Below, piece by piece: positions 27,608-38,696 of a DNA stretch of 64,000 bases. Below the pieces are notes generated by a model. That model saw only the letters and a list, made by a program, of their open reading frames with translations. It had not been told where the DNA came from and made no database searches. Where the stretch lies: contig NZ_JAJOMB010000012.1 in NCBI RefSeq assembly GCF_021129305.1, forward strand, positions 124,001-188,000, read 5' to 3'. Position 1 is the first letter of the stretch. Every line of letters starts with the position of its first letter. The stretch comes from Kineosporia babensis. GTDB lineage: Bacteria > Actinomycetota > Actinomycetes > Actinomycetales > Kineosporiaceae. The position numbers and the translations under genes were made by a program.

Positions 27608-28966
27608 GTGAGCGCAAAGAGCAGGATTGTCATCGTCGGTGGCGGCCCCGGCGGGTACGAGGCCGCCCTGGTGGCCGCTCAGCTCGGCGCCGATGTCACG
27701 GTGGTGGACCGGGACGGCCTGGGCGGCGCCGCCGTGCTGACCGACGTGGTCCCCAGCAAGACGCTGATCGCCACCGCCGATGTGCTGACCACGGTGGGCG
27801 GCTCCCGCCAGCTGGGCATCCGGGGCCTCGGCCGGGTGCAGGCCGACCTGGCCGCGGTCAACCGCCGGGTCAAGGGTCTGGCCCGGGCCCAGTCCAAGGA
27901 CATCCAGCGCCGCCTGGAGGCCGAGGGCGTGCGCATCGTCCAGGGCCACGGGGTACTCGACGGGCCCTCCCGGGTGAAGGTCGGCGACCAGGTCATCGAG
28001 GCCGACACGCTGCTGATCTCCACCGGCGCCAGCCCGCGCGAGCTGCCCGACGCGATGCCCGACGGCGAGCGGGTGCTGAACTGGAAGCAGCTGTACGACC
28101 TGGAGGAACTGCCGGAGAAGCTGATCGTGGTCGGCTCCGGCGTCACCGGGGCCGAGTTCGCCAGCGCCTACCACGCGCTCGGGGCCGGGGTAGCGCTCGT
28201 CTCCAGCCGGGACCGGGTGCTGCCGGGTGAGGACCCGGATGCCGCCGAGGTGCTGGAACACGTGTTCCGGCGCGGGGGTATGGAGGTTCTGTCGCGCTCG
28301 CGGGCGCAGAGCGTCAAGCGTACGGACGCCGGTGTGGTGGTCACGCTGTCCGACGGCCGTACGGTCGAGGGCTCGCACTGCCTGATGGCGGTCGGCGCGA
28401 TCCCGAACACGGCCGGCCTGGGGCTGGAAGAGGCCGGCGTCGAGCTCAGCGCCTCCGGGCACATCGAGGTCGACCGGGTCTCGCGGACGTCGGTACGGGG
28501 GATCTACGCGGCGGGGGACTGCACCGGTGTGTTCCCCCTGGCCTCGGTAGCGGCGATGCAGGGCCGCAAGGCGATGTGGCACTCGCTGGGCGACGCGGTC
28601 TCCCCGCTGGAACTGCGCCTGGTCAGCTCCAACGTGTTCACCTCACCCGAGATCGCCACCGTCGGGGTGACCCAGACCCAGGTCGACGAGGGACTGGAGG
28701 CGGTGGCGGTGAAGCTGCCGCTGGCCACCAACCCCCGGGCCAAGATGCAGGGTATTCACGACGGTTTCGTGAAGCTGTTCGCCTCGCCGTCGGGCCGGGT
28801 GCTCGGCGGCACGGTGGTCGCGCCCCGCGCCTCCGAGCTGATTCACCCGATCACGCTGGCGGTTTCGGCCCGCCTGACGGTGGACGAGGTGGCGGCGGTG
28901 TTCACCGTCTACCCCTCGATCTCCGGGTCGGTGGCCGAGGCGGCGCGGCAGTTGCACATCAGCTGA
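27608..28966 (+). CDS. lpdA: LpdA-like NAD(P)H-dependent flavoprotein (quinone reductase type), no redox disulfide
   Basis: About 452-residue pyridine nucleotide-disulfide oxidoreductase fold. The FAD site is IVIVGGGPGGYEAALVA, the NAD(P) site IVVGSGVTGAEFASAYHAL, and the second FAD motif GIYAAGDCTGVFPLA. The usual GGTCxNxGCxPSK redox motif reads GGAAVLTDVVPSK: both cysteines are replaced (Ala42, Val47). The C-terminal catalytic His-Glu motif is also lost (VYPSISGS). It therefore cannot be a lipoamide dehydrogenase. By analogy with mycobacterial LpdA (Rv3303c) it is more likely an NAD(P)H:quinone reductase. Start GTG 27608 was chosen because the conserved beta strand begins immediately after it. 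Confidence 0.88.
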   Translation: MSAKSRIVIVGGGPGGYEAALVAAQLGADVTVVDRDGLGGAAVLTDVVPSKTLIATADVLTTVGGSRQLGIRGLGRVQADLAAVNRRVKGLARAQSKDIQRRLEAEGVRIVQGHGVLDGPSRVKVGDQVIEADTLLISTGASPRELPDAMPDGERVLNWKQLYDLEELPEKLIVVGSGVTGAEFASAYHALGAGVALVSSRDRVLPGEDPDAAEVLEHVFRRGGMEVLSRSRAQSVKRTDAGVVVTLSDGRTVEGSHCLMAVGAIPNTAGLGLEEAGVELSASGHIEVDRVSRTSVRGIYAAGDCTGVFPLASVAAMQGRKAMWHSLGDAVSPLELRLVSSNVFTSPEIATVGVTQTQVDEGLEAVAVKLPLATNPRAKMQGIHDGFVKLFASPSGRVLGGTVVAPRASELIHPITLAVSARLTVDEVAAVFTVYPSISGSVAEAARQLHIS

Positions 28967-28976
28967 CTACCGATTG

Positions 28977-29012
28977 AGGACGTTGTGGGCACCCGGGTGC
29001 CCACAACGTCCT
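28977..29012 (+). terminator. 36-nt perfect palindrome, bidirectional terminator
   Basis: Arms 28977-28994 and 28995-29012 form a continuous perfect palindrome (a 4-nt loop in practice) followed by TTGGTT. It is centred between the convergent lpdA-like gene and the carboxylase alpha gene and ends 13 nt before the latter's stop. Confidence 0.85.
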
Positions 29013-29025
29013 TTGGTTCGGTGGT

Positions 29026-30801
29026 TCAGTCCTTCAGTTCACAGATGGTCGCCCCGGAAGTGACGGTCTGGCCGAGCGCCGCGGACAACCCGGTCACCGT
29101 GCCGGCCTTGTGCGCGGTGAGCGGCTGCTCCATCTTCATCGCCTCCAGCACCACCACCAGATCACCGGCCTCCAGACGCTGGCCCTCCTCGACCGCGACC
29201 TTGACGATGGTGCCCTGCATCGGCGAGGTGAGGGCGTCGCCACTGATCGCGGCGGCCTTGCTCTTGGTGCGACGAGGGGCTTTCTTGGCGGGTTTGGTGC
29301 TGCTCGAGCCCAGTCCGCCGGGGAGAACGACTTCCAGGCGTTTGCCGCCGACTTCAACGACGATGCGCTCGCGGGACTCCTCCTCGGTACTTTCGGCGGC
29401 CGCTCCGGACCAGGGCTCGATGGTGTTCTCGAACTCGGTCTCGATCCAGCGGGTGTGCACGCGGAAAGGCTCGTCGGTGAACGCCGGATCGCTGACCACC
29501 GCGCGGTGGAAGGGGAGCACGGTGGGCAGACCTTCGACGACGAACTCGGCCAGGGCGCGGCGGGAACGCTCCAGCGCCTGCTGCCGGGTGGCGCCGGTGA
29601 CGATCAGCTTGGCGAGCATCGAGTCGAAGCCACCGCCGATCACTGAACCGTTGACCACGCCGGAGTCCAGCCGAACGCCTGGGCCGGAAGGGGTTTCGTA
29701 GCGGGTGACGGTTCCGGGCTGGGGTAGAAAGTTGCGCCCCGCATCTTCGCCGTTGATCCGGAACTCGATGGAATGCCCGTGCACCGGTGGGTCGTCGTAC
29801 CCCAGCGGTTCGCCCGCGGCGATGCGCAACTGCTCGCGCACCAGGTCCAGCCGGGTCACTTCCTCGCTGACCGGATGTTCCACCTGCAGGCGGGTATTCA
29901 CCTCCAGGAAGGAGATGGTGCCGTCCGGCCCGACCAGGAACTCGCAGGTGCCCGCGCCGACGTACCCCGCCTCGCTCAGGATGGCCTTGGACGCGCGGTA
30001 GAGCTCCGCGGTCTGTTCCTGGCTGAGGAAGGGGGCAGGGGCTTCCTCGACGAGTTTCTGGTTGCGGCGCTGCAGTGAGCAGTCCCGGGTGGAGACGACC
30101 ACTACCTTGCCGTGTTCATCGGCCAGGCACTGGGTTTCGACGTGCCGGGGCCGGTCCAGAAAGCGCTCGACGAAGCACTCGCCCCGGCCGAACGCGGCAA
30201 CCGCCTCGCGGGTGGCCGAGTCGAACAGTTCGGGGATCTCCTCGATGGTGCGGGCCACCTTCAGGCCGCGCCCGCCACCGCCGTACGCCGCCTTGATCGC
30301 GACCGGAAGACCGTGCTGCTCGGCAAAGGTCACGATTTCGTCGGCACCGGCCACCGGGTCTTTCGTCCCGGGGACGAGTGGGGCGCCGGCCCGCTGGGCG
30401 ATGTGCCGGGCCTTCACCTTGTCGCCCAGCGCATCGATCGCGGCCGGGGGAGGGCCGATCCAGGTCAGTCCGGCGGCCAGGACGGCGGTGGCGAAGTCGG
30501 CGTTCTCGGCCAGGAACCCGTACCCCGGGTGCACGGCGTCGGCTCCGGAGCGGGCCGCGACCGACAGGAGTTTGTCCACCACCAGGTACGACTCGGCGGC
30601 GGAGGTGCCGTCCAGGGAGTAGGCCTCGTCGGCGACGGTGACGTGCAGGGCGTCCCGGTCGGGTTCGGCGTAGACAGCTACCGAAGCGATGCCCGCGTCC
30701 CGGCAGGCCCGGGCGATGCGCACCGCGATCTCGCCGCGGTTGGCGATGAGAACCTTGCTGATCCGCCGGGCCGAGCCCGGTTCGGGGGACGTCGTCGTCA
30801 T
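29026..30801 (-). CDS. accA3: Acyl-CoA carboxylase alpha subunit (biotin carboxylase + BCCP)
   Basis: 591 residues from ATG 30801, which has GAGAGGAG just upstream. It carries both biotin carboxylase and biotin carrier functions of acetyl/propionyl-CoA carboxylase. The BC domain starts [23 protein letters not shown]-grasp features are [14 protein letters not shown] and [19 protein letters not shown]; the active-site loop has [19 protein letters not shown]. The C-terminal biotinyl domain ends with [13 protein letters not shown], Lys being the biotin site. Partner beta and epsilon subunits and the biotin ligase are encoded 6-9 kb away. It is divergent from thioredoxin and convergent with the lpdA-like gene. 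Confidence 0.95.
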   Translation of the reverse strand: MTTTSPEPGSARRISKVLIANRGEIAVRIARACRDAGIASVAVYAEPDRDALHVTVADEAYSLDGTSAAESYLVVDKLLSVAARSGADAVHPGYGFLAENADFATAVLAAGLTWIGPPPAAIDALGDKVKARHIAQRAGAPLVPGTKDPVAGADEIVTFAEQHGLPVAIKAAYGGGGRGLKVARTIEEIPELFDSATREAVAAFGRGECFVERFLDRPRHVETQCLADEHGKVVVVSTRDCSLQRRNQKLVEEAPAPFLSQEQTAELYRASKAILSEAGYVGAGTCEFLVGPDGTISFLEVNTRLQVEHPVSEEVTRLDLVREQLRIAAGEPLGYDDPPVHGHSIEFRINGEDAGRNFLPQPGTVTRYETPSGPGVRLDSGVVNGSVIGGGFDSMLAKLIVTGATRQQALERSRRALAEFVVEGLPTVLPFHRAVVSDPAFTDEPFRVHTRWIETEFENTIEPWSGAAAESTEEESRERIVVEVGGKRLEVVLPGGLGSSSTKPAKKAPRRTKSKAAAISGDALTSPMQGTIVKVAVEEGQRLEAGDLVVVLEAMKMEQPLTAHKAGTVTGLSAALGQTVTSGATICELKD

Positions 30802-30954
30802 CTCGCTCCTCTCGCTCTTGTCGGAGAGTATCCCCGGGCCCTTAGGCCTGGTCGGCGAGCAGCGTGACACGGGCCACGTTGACCGGCCGGAGAACGGGTT
30901 GCCGGGAGCGGGAATGCGCTGCGGCGGAAATTCGCTGGACAGCCCGTGGCTACT

Positions 30955-31320
30955 ATGACGATGACCCTGGACAACCATGACGAAACGGTCAAGGACGGCA
31001 TCGTCCTGATCGATTTCTGGGCCGAGTGGTGCGGTCCGTGCAAGCGCTTCGGCCCGGTCTTCGAGAAGGTCTCCGCGGCCAACGAGGACGCGGTCTTCGC
31101 CAAGGTCGACACCGAGGACCAGCAGGAACTCGCCGCCAAGTACGGCGTCACCTCGATCCCGACCCTGGTGATCTACCGCGACGGCATCCCGGTCTTCGGC
31201 CAGCCCGGCGCGCTGCCGGAGTCGGCGCTGACCGACGTGCTGGGCCAGGTGCGCGAGCTCGACATGGAGCAGACCCGCGCCCAGTACGAGGAGCAGCTGA
31301 AGGAAGCCGGCCGCGCCTGA
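30955..31320 (+). CDS. trxA: Thioredoxin
   Basis: About 121-residue thioredoxin with the canonical active site [16 protein letters not shown], a cis-Pro region [11 protein letters not shown] and a normal fold length plus a short charged helical tail ([17 protein letters not shown]). It reduces disulfides in cytosolic proteins. The start is ambiguous: ATG 30955 is preferred for length, but GTG 30946 and a second ATG at 30961 are in frame and none has a strong Shine-Dalgarno site. It is divergent from the carboxylase alpha gene and is not obviously part of an operon. Confidence 0.92.
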   Translation: MTMTLDNHDETVKDGIVLIDFWAEWCGPCKRFGPVFEKVSAANEDAVFAKVDTEDQQELAAKYGVTSIPTLVIYRDGIPVFGQPGALPESALTDVLGQVRELDMEQTRAQYEEQLKEAGRA

Positions 31321-31332
31321 TCGCCTTCTTGG

Positions 31333-31363
31333 GTGCCGGCGGGCTGGATCAGCCCGTCGGCAC
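31333..31363 (+). terminator. Stem-loop at convergent gene ends
   Basis: 14-bp stem with one mismatch (31333-31346 with 31350-31363) and a 3-nt loop. It begins 12 nt after the thioredoxin stop and overlaps the last codons of the convergent EEP-domain gene. No U-tract is obvious. Confidence 0.5.
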
Positions 31364-33100
31364 TTCCAGCGAGACCACCAGGGCCCGGTGCGAGGACCCG
31401 GCGATGTCCACCGCGGCGGTCGAGCTCACCCCGATGCCCTGATCCACCAGCAGGTGATCGGCCGGGGTGACCGGCAGCGGTGACCAGGCCGGCCAGGTGG
31501 GGCGCAGGCCCTTGCCGGCCACGTCGGCCGCATCCTCCCAGCCCGCCTTCTCCAGCGCCCGGAAGGCCGGCTGCCAGGGCGAGGCGTTCAGGTCGCCGAC
31601 CAGGAACGAACCGGTGTCGGCGCCCTCCACGTTCTGCTGGGCCAGCAGGCTCATGTCATTGCGCCAGGCCGCGCCCGGCATCAGCGTTCCGCCCGGCATC
31701 TGCGCAATCGTCATGCCGACCCGCGACGAGCCGGCCTGCAGCACGCCGGACGCCGCAGGCTTGCTGAAGCCCTCCAGCTCGGTCAGGTCCGAGACCGCCA
31801 GCCGGCTCCAGATCCCGATGCCGTTGCTGCCGGCGCTGCCCACCTGCACGATGCCCTGGGCCGGAGCCTGCTGGTCCAGCCCGGCCACGGTGAGGTCGTG
31901 GGCGAGCGTGGTGTTGAGCCCGGTGACGATGACGACGTCGGCCGCGTACTCGCGCGCGGTCTCGGTGATCGAATCGGCGTCGGCCGCGCCGTGCGACCCC
32001 TCCACCGTCAGCACCCGGACCATCGAGAGGTCTCCCGGGGGCGAATCCCTCGACGAGGCGTAGCCGACCACCATGGCCCAGGGCAGCAGCGCCGCCACCG
32101 CGGTGATACCGGTCGAGACCCAGTGCTTACCGCTGAGGCCGAACGCGATCACCGGCAGGGAGCAGATCGTGACCAGAGGGACGATCGCCGAGGGCAGGGT
32201 GAACAACGGCGAGGCGGAGTCGACGAACATCGTGGCGCTCCAGAGCACCAGAAGCAGGGAGACGCCGAACAGCCAGACCGCGGTGCGGCGGCGCTTGCGG
32301 GGGTCGGCCTGCTTACGCGGTTCGGGCTCCTCCTCTTCGTACTCGTCCTCGAAGGCGTCGTAGAGCTCTTCTGCTTCTTCGTCGGGGGAGGGACGCAGAC
32401 GGTCGCCCCGGTCACGGCGGGCCGAGTTCGGGGGCATGCCGGCGGAGCGCAGGGCGCTTTCCCGAATTTGGGCAAGCGGCGGGGCCGGCTCGTCCGCCTC
32501 GGGCTGATCCGGCTTCGGGCTGGTCCTGGTGGCGCTTCGGAAACCGCCGCGCTGACCGTCAGCCTTGCTCTCGGGCTGGTTGCCGGGTTTGCGGACGCCG
32601 GCGAACGGGGTGGGCCGTACCGGGAAGCGCTCTTCCAGCGGTCCTCGTTCGGGCCGTTCCGGGGCCCGGGGTTGCTGCGGTTCCGGTTCGTCCCACGGGC
32701 GCGGGGCCTGCTTCTTGGCCGGTGCACTCGGGGGCTGCGGGTTCTGCCGGGCCTGGGGCTGCTGGGGTTGCGGGCCGCTGGAGTCGGCGGGCTGGTCGAA
32801 CCAGGAACCGCTGCGTTTCGCGCGCGCCGTCGAGGGGCCGGGCCGATCCTGCGGCACCGGCTGGGTGCTCTGCGGGCCGGTCTGCTGCCGCTCCGGTTGC
32901 GGTCGATCCGGCGGGGCCTGGCCGGGGGTGAAGGCGGGCTGCCCCGGCTGGGTCGGGTGCTCGCCAGTGCGGCCGCGCTCGGCCTCGCGTTCGGCCGCCT
33001 CGCGTTCGGCCCGCAGCTCGCGACGGGTCTTGCGGGTCTGCGGTGCGGTGCCGGTCTCCGGGCCGCGGCCTGACCCGCGTTCAGATGAGCGGCCGTCCAT
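31349..33100 (-). CDS. Membrane protein with long disordered N-tail and degenerate EEP (endonuclease/exonuclease/phosphatase) domain
   Basis: About 583 residues from ATG 33100. Residues 1 to about 265 are charged and Gln/Pro/Arg-rich and look disordered. Three hydrophobic segments follow ([44 protein letters not shown] and [18 protein letters not shown]), then an extracytoplasmic EEP-like domain. The domain keeps GDLNASPW and a PADHLL motif. However, the catalytic Glu strand reads [10 protein letters not shown] where QE is expected, and the final SDH motif is SSHRALVV, so activity is doubtful. It is monocistronic and lies next to the GGDEF-EAL gene on the same strand. Confidence 0.75.
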   Translation of the reverse strand: MDGRSSERGSGRGPETGTAPQTRKTRRELRAEREAAEREAERGRTGEHPTQPGQPAFTPGQAPPDRPQPERQQTGPQSTQPVPQDRPGPSTARAKRSGSWFDQPADSSGPQPQQPQARQNPQPPSAPAKKQAPRPWDEPEPQQPRAPERPERGPLEERFPVRPTPFAGVRKPGNQPESKADGQRGGFRSATRTSPKPDQPEADEPAPPLAQIRESALRSAGMPPNSARRDRGDRLRPSPDEEAEELYDAFEDEYEEEEPEPRKQADPRKRRRTAVWLFGVSLLLVLWSATMFVDSASPLFTLPSAIVPLVTICSLPVIAFGLSGKHWVSTGITAVAALLPWAMVVGYASSRDSPPGDLSMVRVLTVEGSHGAADADSITETAREYAADVVIVTGLNTTLAHDLTVAGLDQQAPAQGIVQVGSAGSNGIGIWSRLAVSDLTELEGFSKPAASGVLQAGSSRVGMTIAQMPGGTLMPGAAWRNDMSLLAQQNVEGADTGSFLVGDLNASPWQPAFRALEKAGWEDAADVAGKGLRPTWPAWSPLPVTPADHLLVDQGIGVSSTAAVDIAGSSHRALVVSLEVPTG

Positions 33101-33160
33101 GGGATCAGAAGTTATCGCAGTCAGCTGTCGGAAACCGCGCCTGCACACGACGCGGGTAGT

Positions 33161-35890
33161 TCAGGGCAGTTTCCGGCGTTCGGCGGGCACCGCGCGCAGC
33201 CGCTCCAGGAACTCCGGCGCCGTCGTCGCCGCCCCGTAGACCAGGCCCTGCCCCACGTCGCAGCCCAGGTCGGCGAGCCGATCGGCGCTCGCCCGGTCCT
33301 CGATGCCCTCGGCCACCACCCGGGCGTCCAGGCCGTGCGCCAGGGCGATGGTGTGCTGCACCACGAGTTCGGTGTTCGGCCGGGCCAGGTCGGCCACGAA
33401 CATCCGGTCCAGCTTCACCTCGTCCACCGGAAGCTGGCTGAGGTACCCGAGCGAGGAGTACCCGGTGCCGAAGTCGTCGATCGACACCGACAGCCCGTCC
33501 GCCCGCCAGCGGCTCAGCAGTTTCGCCGCCGCCTCCGGGTCGGTCAGCAGCTGCTGCTCGGTGATCTCCACCCGCAGCGCGGCCGCGGGCAGCGACTGCC
33601 GGTGCAGCGCGGCCCAGACCCGGCCGGGCAGTTCCTCGTCACGCAGGTCGTCGGCATCCAGATTCACGCTCACCGGCACCAGGTGCCCGGCCTGCCACCA
33701 GGACGCACAGGCCTCCAGCGCCCGGTCGAGCAGCAGCGCCGTCATCGGCCGGGCCAGACCGGTGCGCTGGGCCAGCGGCAGGAAGGCCGCGGGCAGCAGC
33801 ACGCCGTCGTGCGGGTGCCGCCAGCGGGCCAGGGCCTCGGCGCCGACGATCTGGCCGGTCCGCAGATCTACCTGGGGCTGCACATGCACCTCGATATCGC
33901 CCCGGGCCAGCGCCTGGCGCAGCTCCCCGGTGCGGCGCATCCGTTCGCTGCCGTCGTCCGCCTGCGGGTCGTAGAGCGCATGACCGGAGCGCGAGCGCTG
34001 GGCGTGATGCAGGGCCACGTCGGCCCGGCGCAACAGATCGCTGCCCGCGTTCTCGACCACCTGCGCAAACCCTTCGGGGGCGGGGGAGTCGTCCTTTGCT
34101 CTGAGGTCGACGCTGCCCCCTGGCCTGCCACCGACGTCCGTTGCCGGAAAGTCGCCGGTGCCCCGCGAGCCTGCCGCCGCGTCCATCGGTCTGCTCTGGT
34201 CGACGGCCGGGCTGGTCGCGATCCCGATGCTGGCCGCCACGTGCAGCCGCGAACCACCCACGTCGAACGGCTCCCGCAACGCCTCGCGCAGGCTGAGCGC
34301 GGTCTGCTGCGCCTGAACCTGGTCCGCGCCGGGCAGCAGCACGGCGAACTCGTCGCTGCCCAGCCGGGCCAGCATCTGCTCCGGCCGCAGCACCGACCGC
34401 AGCCGAGCTCCGACCGCGGTGAGCAGCCGGTCCCCGGCCTCGTGGCCCAGCGCCTCGTTCACGTCCTTGAAGTTGTCCAGGTCCACCAGCAGCAGCCCGG
34501 TGCCCAGCCGTCCGGTCCGGGCGTGATCGGCCCCCGCCTCCGGATCGGCCAGTGCCTCGGCCAGGGCCCAGCGGTTGGCCAGACCGGTCAGCGCATCGGT
34601 GCTCGAGCGGGGTGGCTGCGCCAGGTTGCGCTCGCGGTCGGCGCGCAGCACCTCGCGCGTCCGGAAAACGGCCGCGACCAGGCAGGTCAACGCGATACCA
34701 GCCCCGATCCGCGGGGCCTGCGGCACCACCAGCGACACCGCCACCAGCACCGCGCAACCGGCCACCAGCATCGCCGCCGGGCCATCGCCGCGAGGTCCGG
34801 GCAGCAGGCGGGGCAGACCGGACGAACGCAGCAGCCAGCTGCCCCGGACCTCGCCCGGCCCGGCGCCGGCGCCCCAGCCGACCGTGGCGTGGCCGAGCAG
34901 AGCCAGCAGCCCGGCCCAGGCCGGAGCACTGGTAGCCGGATCCAGCGCACTGACCAGCGCGGGCCCACCGCTGACCCGGAAGGTGAGCAGATCGGCCACC
35001 GTGACGGCGATCAGGCCGACCGCCAGCCAGTGCAGCTGCGAGCGCAACGGCCGGCTGGCCGCGGCCATGGTGGTGACCGCCAGAACGAACACCACCACGT
35101 CCACCAGGAGCGGGAACCAGGAGGTGGGCAGCAGCGGCCCGTCCAGCGAGGCCCGGGTGCGGTACATCAGCACCAGCTCCAGCGCCATCACCCCGATCGC
35201 GGTGGCACCGGTGATCACCACCGTCGCGTCCAGGCCGTCGCTGCGGGCCCAGCGGGGGGACCGGCCTCGCAGCAGCATCACCACGCCGGTGACCTGGCCG
35301 ATCCGGGCGAGCGTGACCGCGGTCAGGATCACGACCGAGTCGCTGTGGTCGGACCAGGCCCACCAGCCCACCGCCGCGGCGGTCACCGCGTAACTGGTGC
35401 TGAGCACCCACCAGGCCCGGGCCACGACCGGCGAGACCACCTCGTGGCGGGCCGAGCGCAGCAGCGAGAGGGCGGTGCCGAACAGGACGAGCGGCGCCGC
35501 CACGGCCAGCACGTCCCGCGGGTCGGGCGGGGCGATCGGGACGGCCGCCACGGTGACCGCGACGATCGCCGCCACCTGGAAAAGCGAGAGCGCCGGACCC
35601 CAGCGGCGCGGCCTTCTCGGCCGGCCGGTGACCGTACCGGCCGGAAACCCAGCCTCTTCGGGCATATCGTCGCGCACCGTGACATCGCTGTCAGCCGAAG
35701 TGGGGACGTCGTCCTCGGGGGTGGACGGTCGGGGCACGGGTGCAATGCCGGTTCGGCCCGGATCCGGGCCGGGCTCCCCCGAGCTCTCCGAAGACCCGCT
35801 CTGACCTGGTATTTCGCGGTCGGAGGGGAGATAATCGACGATTTTTGGCACGGCGACCGAGCGGCTGCCGCCCGATCTGATCACGCCCAT
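33161..35890 (-). CDS. Membrane GGDEF-EAL protein (cyclic di-GMP turnover)
   Basis: About 909 residues. A hydrophilic N-tail (about 90) is followed by some ten hydrophobic helices (about 95-400) as a membrane sensor, then GGDEF (about 420-620) and EAL (about 645-890) domains. The GGDEF site is ARLGSDEFAVLLPG, a Ser variant of GGDEF, and no RxxD inhibitory site precedes it. The GGDEF domain also has a Gly/Pro/Asp-rich insertion of about 60 residues before DLLRRADVALHHAQ. EAL features are intact: GAEALARWRHP, the Asn strand VSVNLDADDL, EITEQQL, IDDFGTGYSSL, VKLDRMF and VVAEGIED. Phosphodiesterase activity is therefore well supported, while cyclase activity is less certain. Start ATG 35890 is tentative. 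Confidence 0.9.
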   Translation of the reverse strand: MGVIRSGGSRSVAVPKIVDYLPSDREIPGQSGSSESSGEPGPDPGRTGIAPVPRPSTPEDDVPTSADSDVTVRDDMPEEAGFPAGTVTGRPRRPRRWGPALSLFQVAAIVAVTVAAVPIAPPDPRDVLAVAAPLVLFGTALSLLRSARHEVVSPVVARAWWVLSTSYAVTAAAVGWWAWSDHSDSVVILTAVTLARIGQVTGVVMLLRGRSPRWARSDGLDATVVITGATAIGVMALELVLMYRTRASLDGPLLPTSWFPLLVDVVVFVLAVTTMAAASRPLRSQLHWLAVGLIAVTVADLLTFRVSGGPALVSALDPATSAPAWAGLLALLGHATVGWGAGAGPGEVRGSWLLRSSGLPRLLPGPRGDGPAAMLVAGCAVLVAVSLVVPQAPRIGAGIALTCLVAAVFRTREVLRADRERNLAQPPRSSTDALTGLANRWALAEALADPEAGADHARTGRLGTGLLLVDLDNFKDVNEALGHEAGDRLLTAVGARLRSVLRPEQMLARLGSDEFAVLLPGADQVQAQQTALSLREALREPFDVGGSRLHVAASIGIATSPAVDQSRPMDAAAGSRGTGDFPATDVGGRPGGSVDLRAKDDSPAPEGFAQVVENAGSDLLRRADVALHHAQRSRSGHALYDPQADDGSERMRRTGELRQALARGDIEVHVQPQVDLRTGQIVGAEALARWRHPHDGVLLPAAFLPLAQRTGLARPMTALLLDRALEACASWWQAGHLVPVSVNLDADDLRDEELPGRVWAALHRQSLPAAALRVEITEQQLLTDPEAAAKLLSRWRADGLSVSIDDFGTGYSSLGYLSQLPVDEVKLDRMFVADLARPNTELVVQHTIALAHGLDARVVAEGIEDRASADRLADLGCDVGQGLVYGAATTAPEFLERLRAVPAERRKLP

Positions 35891-35997
35891 GCGAACAGTG
35901 TTGGCCGTCACAGCAACCCCGGCAACCGAAACGGTTAGATGCCACCAAGCGGTGTCACAATGAACATTCGGTCACCGTGAGTTGCTGTATCGATTTG

Positions 35998-36672
35998 TCA
36001 GTCCTGTCCCGGAGTCCACAGCGATGTCCAGGACACGCCCAGCTCCTTGGCCAGATCGCGCACCAGCGGCAGCGACACCCCGACCACCCCGTGGAAGTCG
36101 CCCTCGATCCCGGTGACGAAGGCCCCGCCGAGCCCGTCCACGGTGAACGCCCCGGCCACCGCCAGCGGCTCGCCGGTGGCCACGTAGGCCTCGATCTCGG
36201 CATCGCTCAGCTTGGCGAAGTGCACCGTGGTCACCGAGACCGCGCCCAGCGTGCCCCCGGTGCCGCCCTCGTCCGGATCGCGCAGGTCGATCAGCCAGTG
36301 CCCGGTGCACAGCTTGCCGCTGCGCCCACGCATGTCCTTCCAGCGCTGCACCGCGTCGGCCGCGTCGGCGGGCTTGCCCAGCGCCACCCCGTCCAGGTCC
36401 AGTACCGAGTCACAGCCGAGCACCAGGCCCAGTTCGAGGTCGTCCGCTTCCGACTCCTCGTACTCGCGCTGGAAGGAACTGGCCACGTCCTCGGCCTTCG
36501 CCTTGGCCAGCAGCAGGGCCACGTCCTCCGGGTCGCTCACCCCGAAGCGCTCAAGGACGGCCGGTTCGTCGACCGAGGAGACGCGCACGGTGGGCTCGAT
36601 GCCGGCCGAGCGAAGGGTGGAGAGGCGGGCCGGGGAGGCGGAGGCCAGAACCAGGGGGAGATGAGTGCTCAC
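35998..36672 (-). CDS. maf: Maf-family nucleoside triphosphate pyrophosphatase
   Basis: About 224-residue house-cleaning NTP pyrophosphatase that hydrolyses dTTP/UTP or modified nucleotides. The signature LVLASASPARLSTLRSAG is at the N-terminus, then VSSVDEPAVLER, LLAKAKAEDVA, GCDSVLDLDGVALGKP and the Maf motif region MRGRSGKLCTGH; the C-terminal half contains GAFTVDGLGGAFV and IEGDFHGVVGVSLP. GTG 36672 is chosen because conservation starts right after it. It lies downstream of the carboxylase beta and epsilon genes, as in the Rv3280-Rv3281-Rv3282 cluster. A small hairpin (36705-36729) separates it from the epsilon gene. Confidence 0.92.
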   Translation of the reverse strand: MSTHLPLVLASASPARLSTLRSAGIEPTVRVSSVDEPAVLERFGVSDPEDVALLLAKAKAEDVASSFQREYEESEADDLELGLVLGCDSVLDLDGVALGKPADAADAVQRWKDMRGRSGKLCTGHWLIDLRDPDEGGTGGTLGAVSVTTVHFAKLSDAEIEAYVATGEPLAVAGAFTVDGLGGAFVTGIEGDFHGVVGVSLPLVRDLAKELGVSWTSLWTPGQD

Positions 36673-36704
36673 GGCGGACCAGTGAAGCAGCCGAACCGGG
36701 GTCA

Positions 36705-36729
36705 CTCTGACCCGGCACTCCGGTCAGAG
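36705..36729 (-). promoter_or_regulatory. Short stem-loop between accE and maf
   Basis: 8-bp perfect stem (CTCTGACC with GGTCAGAG, 36705-36712 and 36722-36729) and a 9-nt loop, starting 3 nt after the epsilon-subunit stop. No U-tract. It could be a weak terminator or processing hairpin. Confidence 0.4.
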
Positions 36730-36731
36730 CG

Positions 36732-36956
36732 TCAGCGCGCCCAGCCTGAAGCTCGCCAGGCCCCCGGCCCGGGTGCAATCGGCCGTCGCACCAAAGACTC
36801 CCGGTTCACCCAAGCCGAACTCGCCCGCCGATCCGGGCTCCCCGCGTCCTCAATCGGCCCCACGGAAGCAAGAACCGCCAGGAGCGCCGCAATCTCCTCA
36901 GCCGAAGCGTCTCCCCGCACCACCCGCAAAACCGGCTGGCCCTCGTCCTCAGGCAT
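36732..36956 (-). CDS. accE: Acyl-CoA carboxylase epsilon subunit
   Basis: 74-residue protein with the epsilon-subunit pattern VLRVVRGDASAEEIAALLAVLASV at the N-terminus, followed by a basic Trp/Arg-containing tail (SSAWVNRES and GAWRASGW). In actinobacteria the epsilon subunit binds the carboxyltransferase beta subunit and raises activity. Its gene starts 21 nt after the beta-subunit stop, with GAGAGGGGAA as Shine-Dalgarno, so both are in one transcript. Recognition rests on the short motif plus context. Confidence 0.85.
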   Translation of the reverse strand: MPEDEGQPVLRVVRGDASAEEIAALLAVLASVGPIEDAGSPDRRASSAWVNRESLVRRPIAPGPGAWRASGWAR

Positions 36957-36977
36957 GCAGTTCCCCTCTCGCAGCTT

Positions 36978-38585
<1,608 letters not shown>

Positions 38586-38696
38586 CACGTGACTCCTATG
38601 TCGTGAGGCTGGACGGGAGCGAGACTAGTCGGCAGGGGAGCCGTTCACCCGGGGTCGGATCGGGACGCAGATCACAGCGGTCCTATCCTGGGCGGC

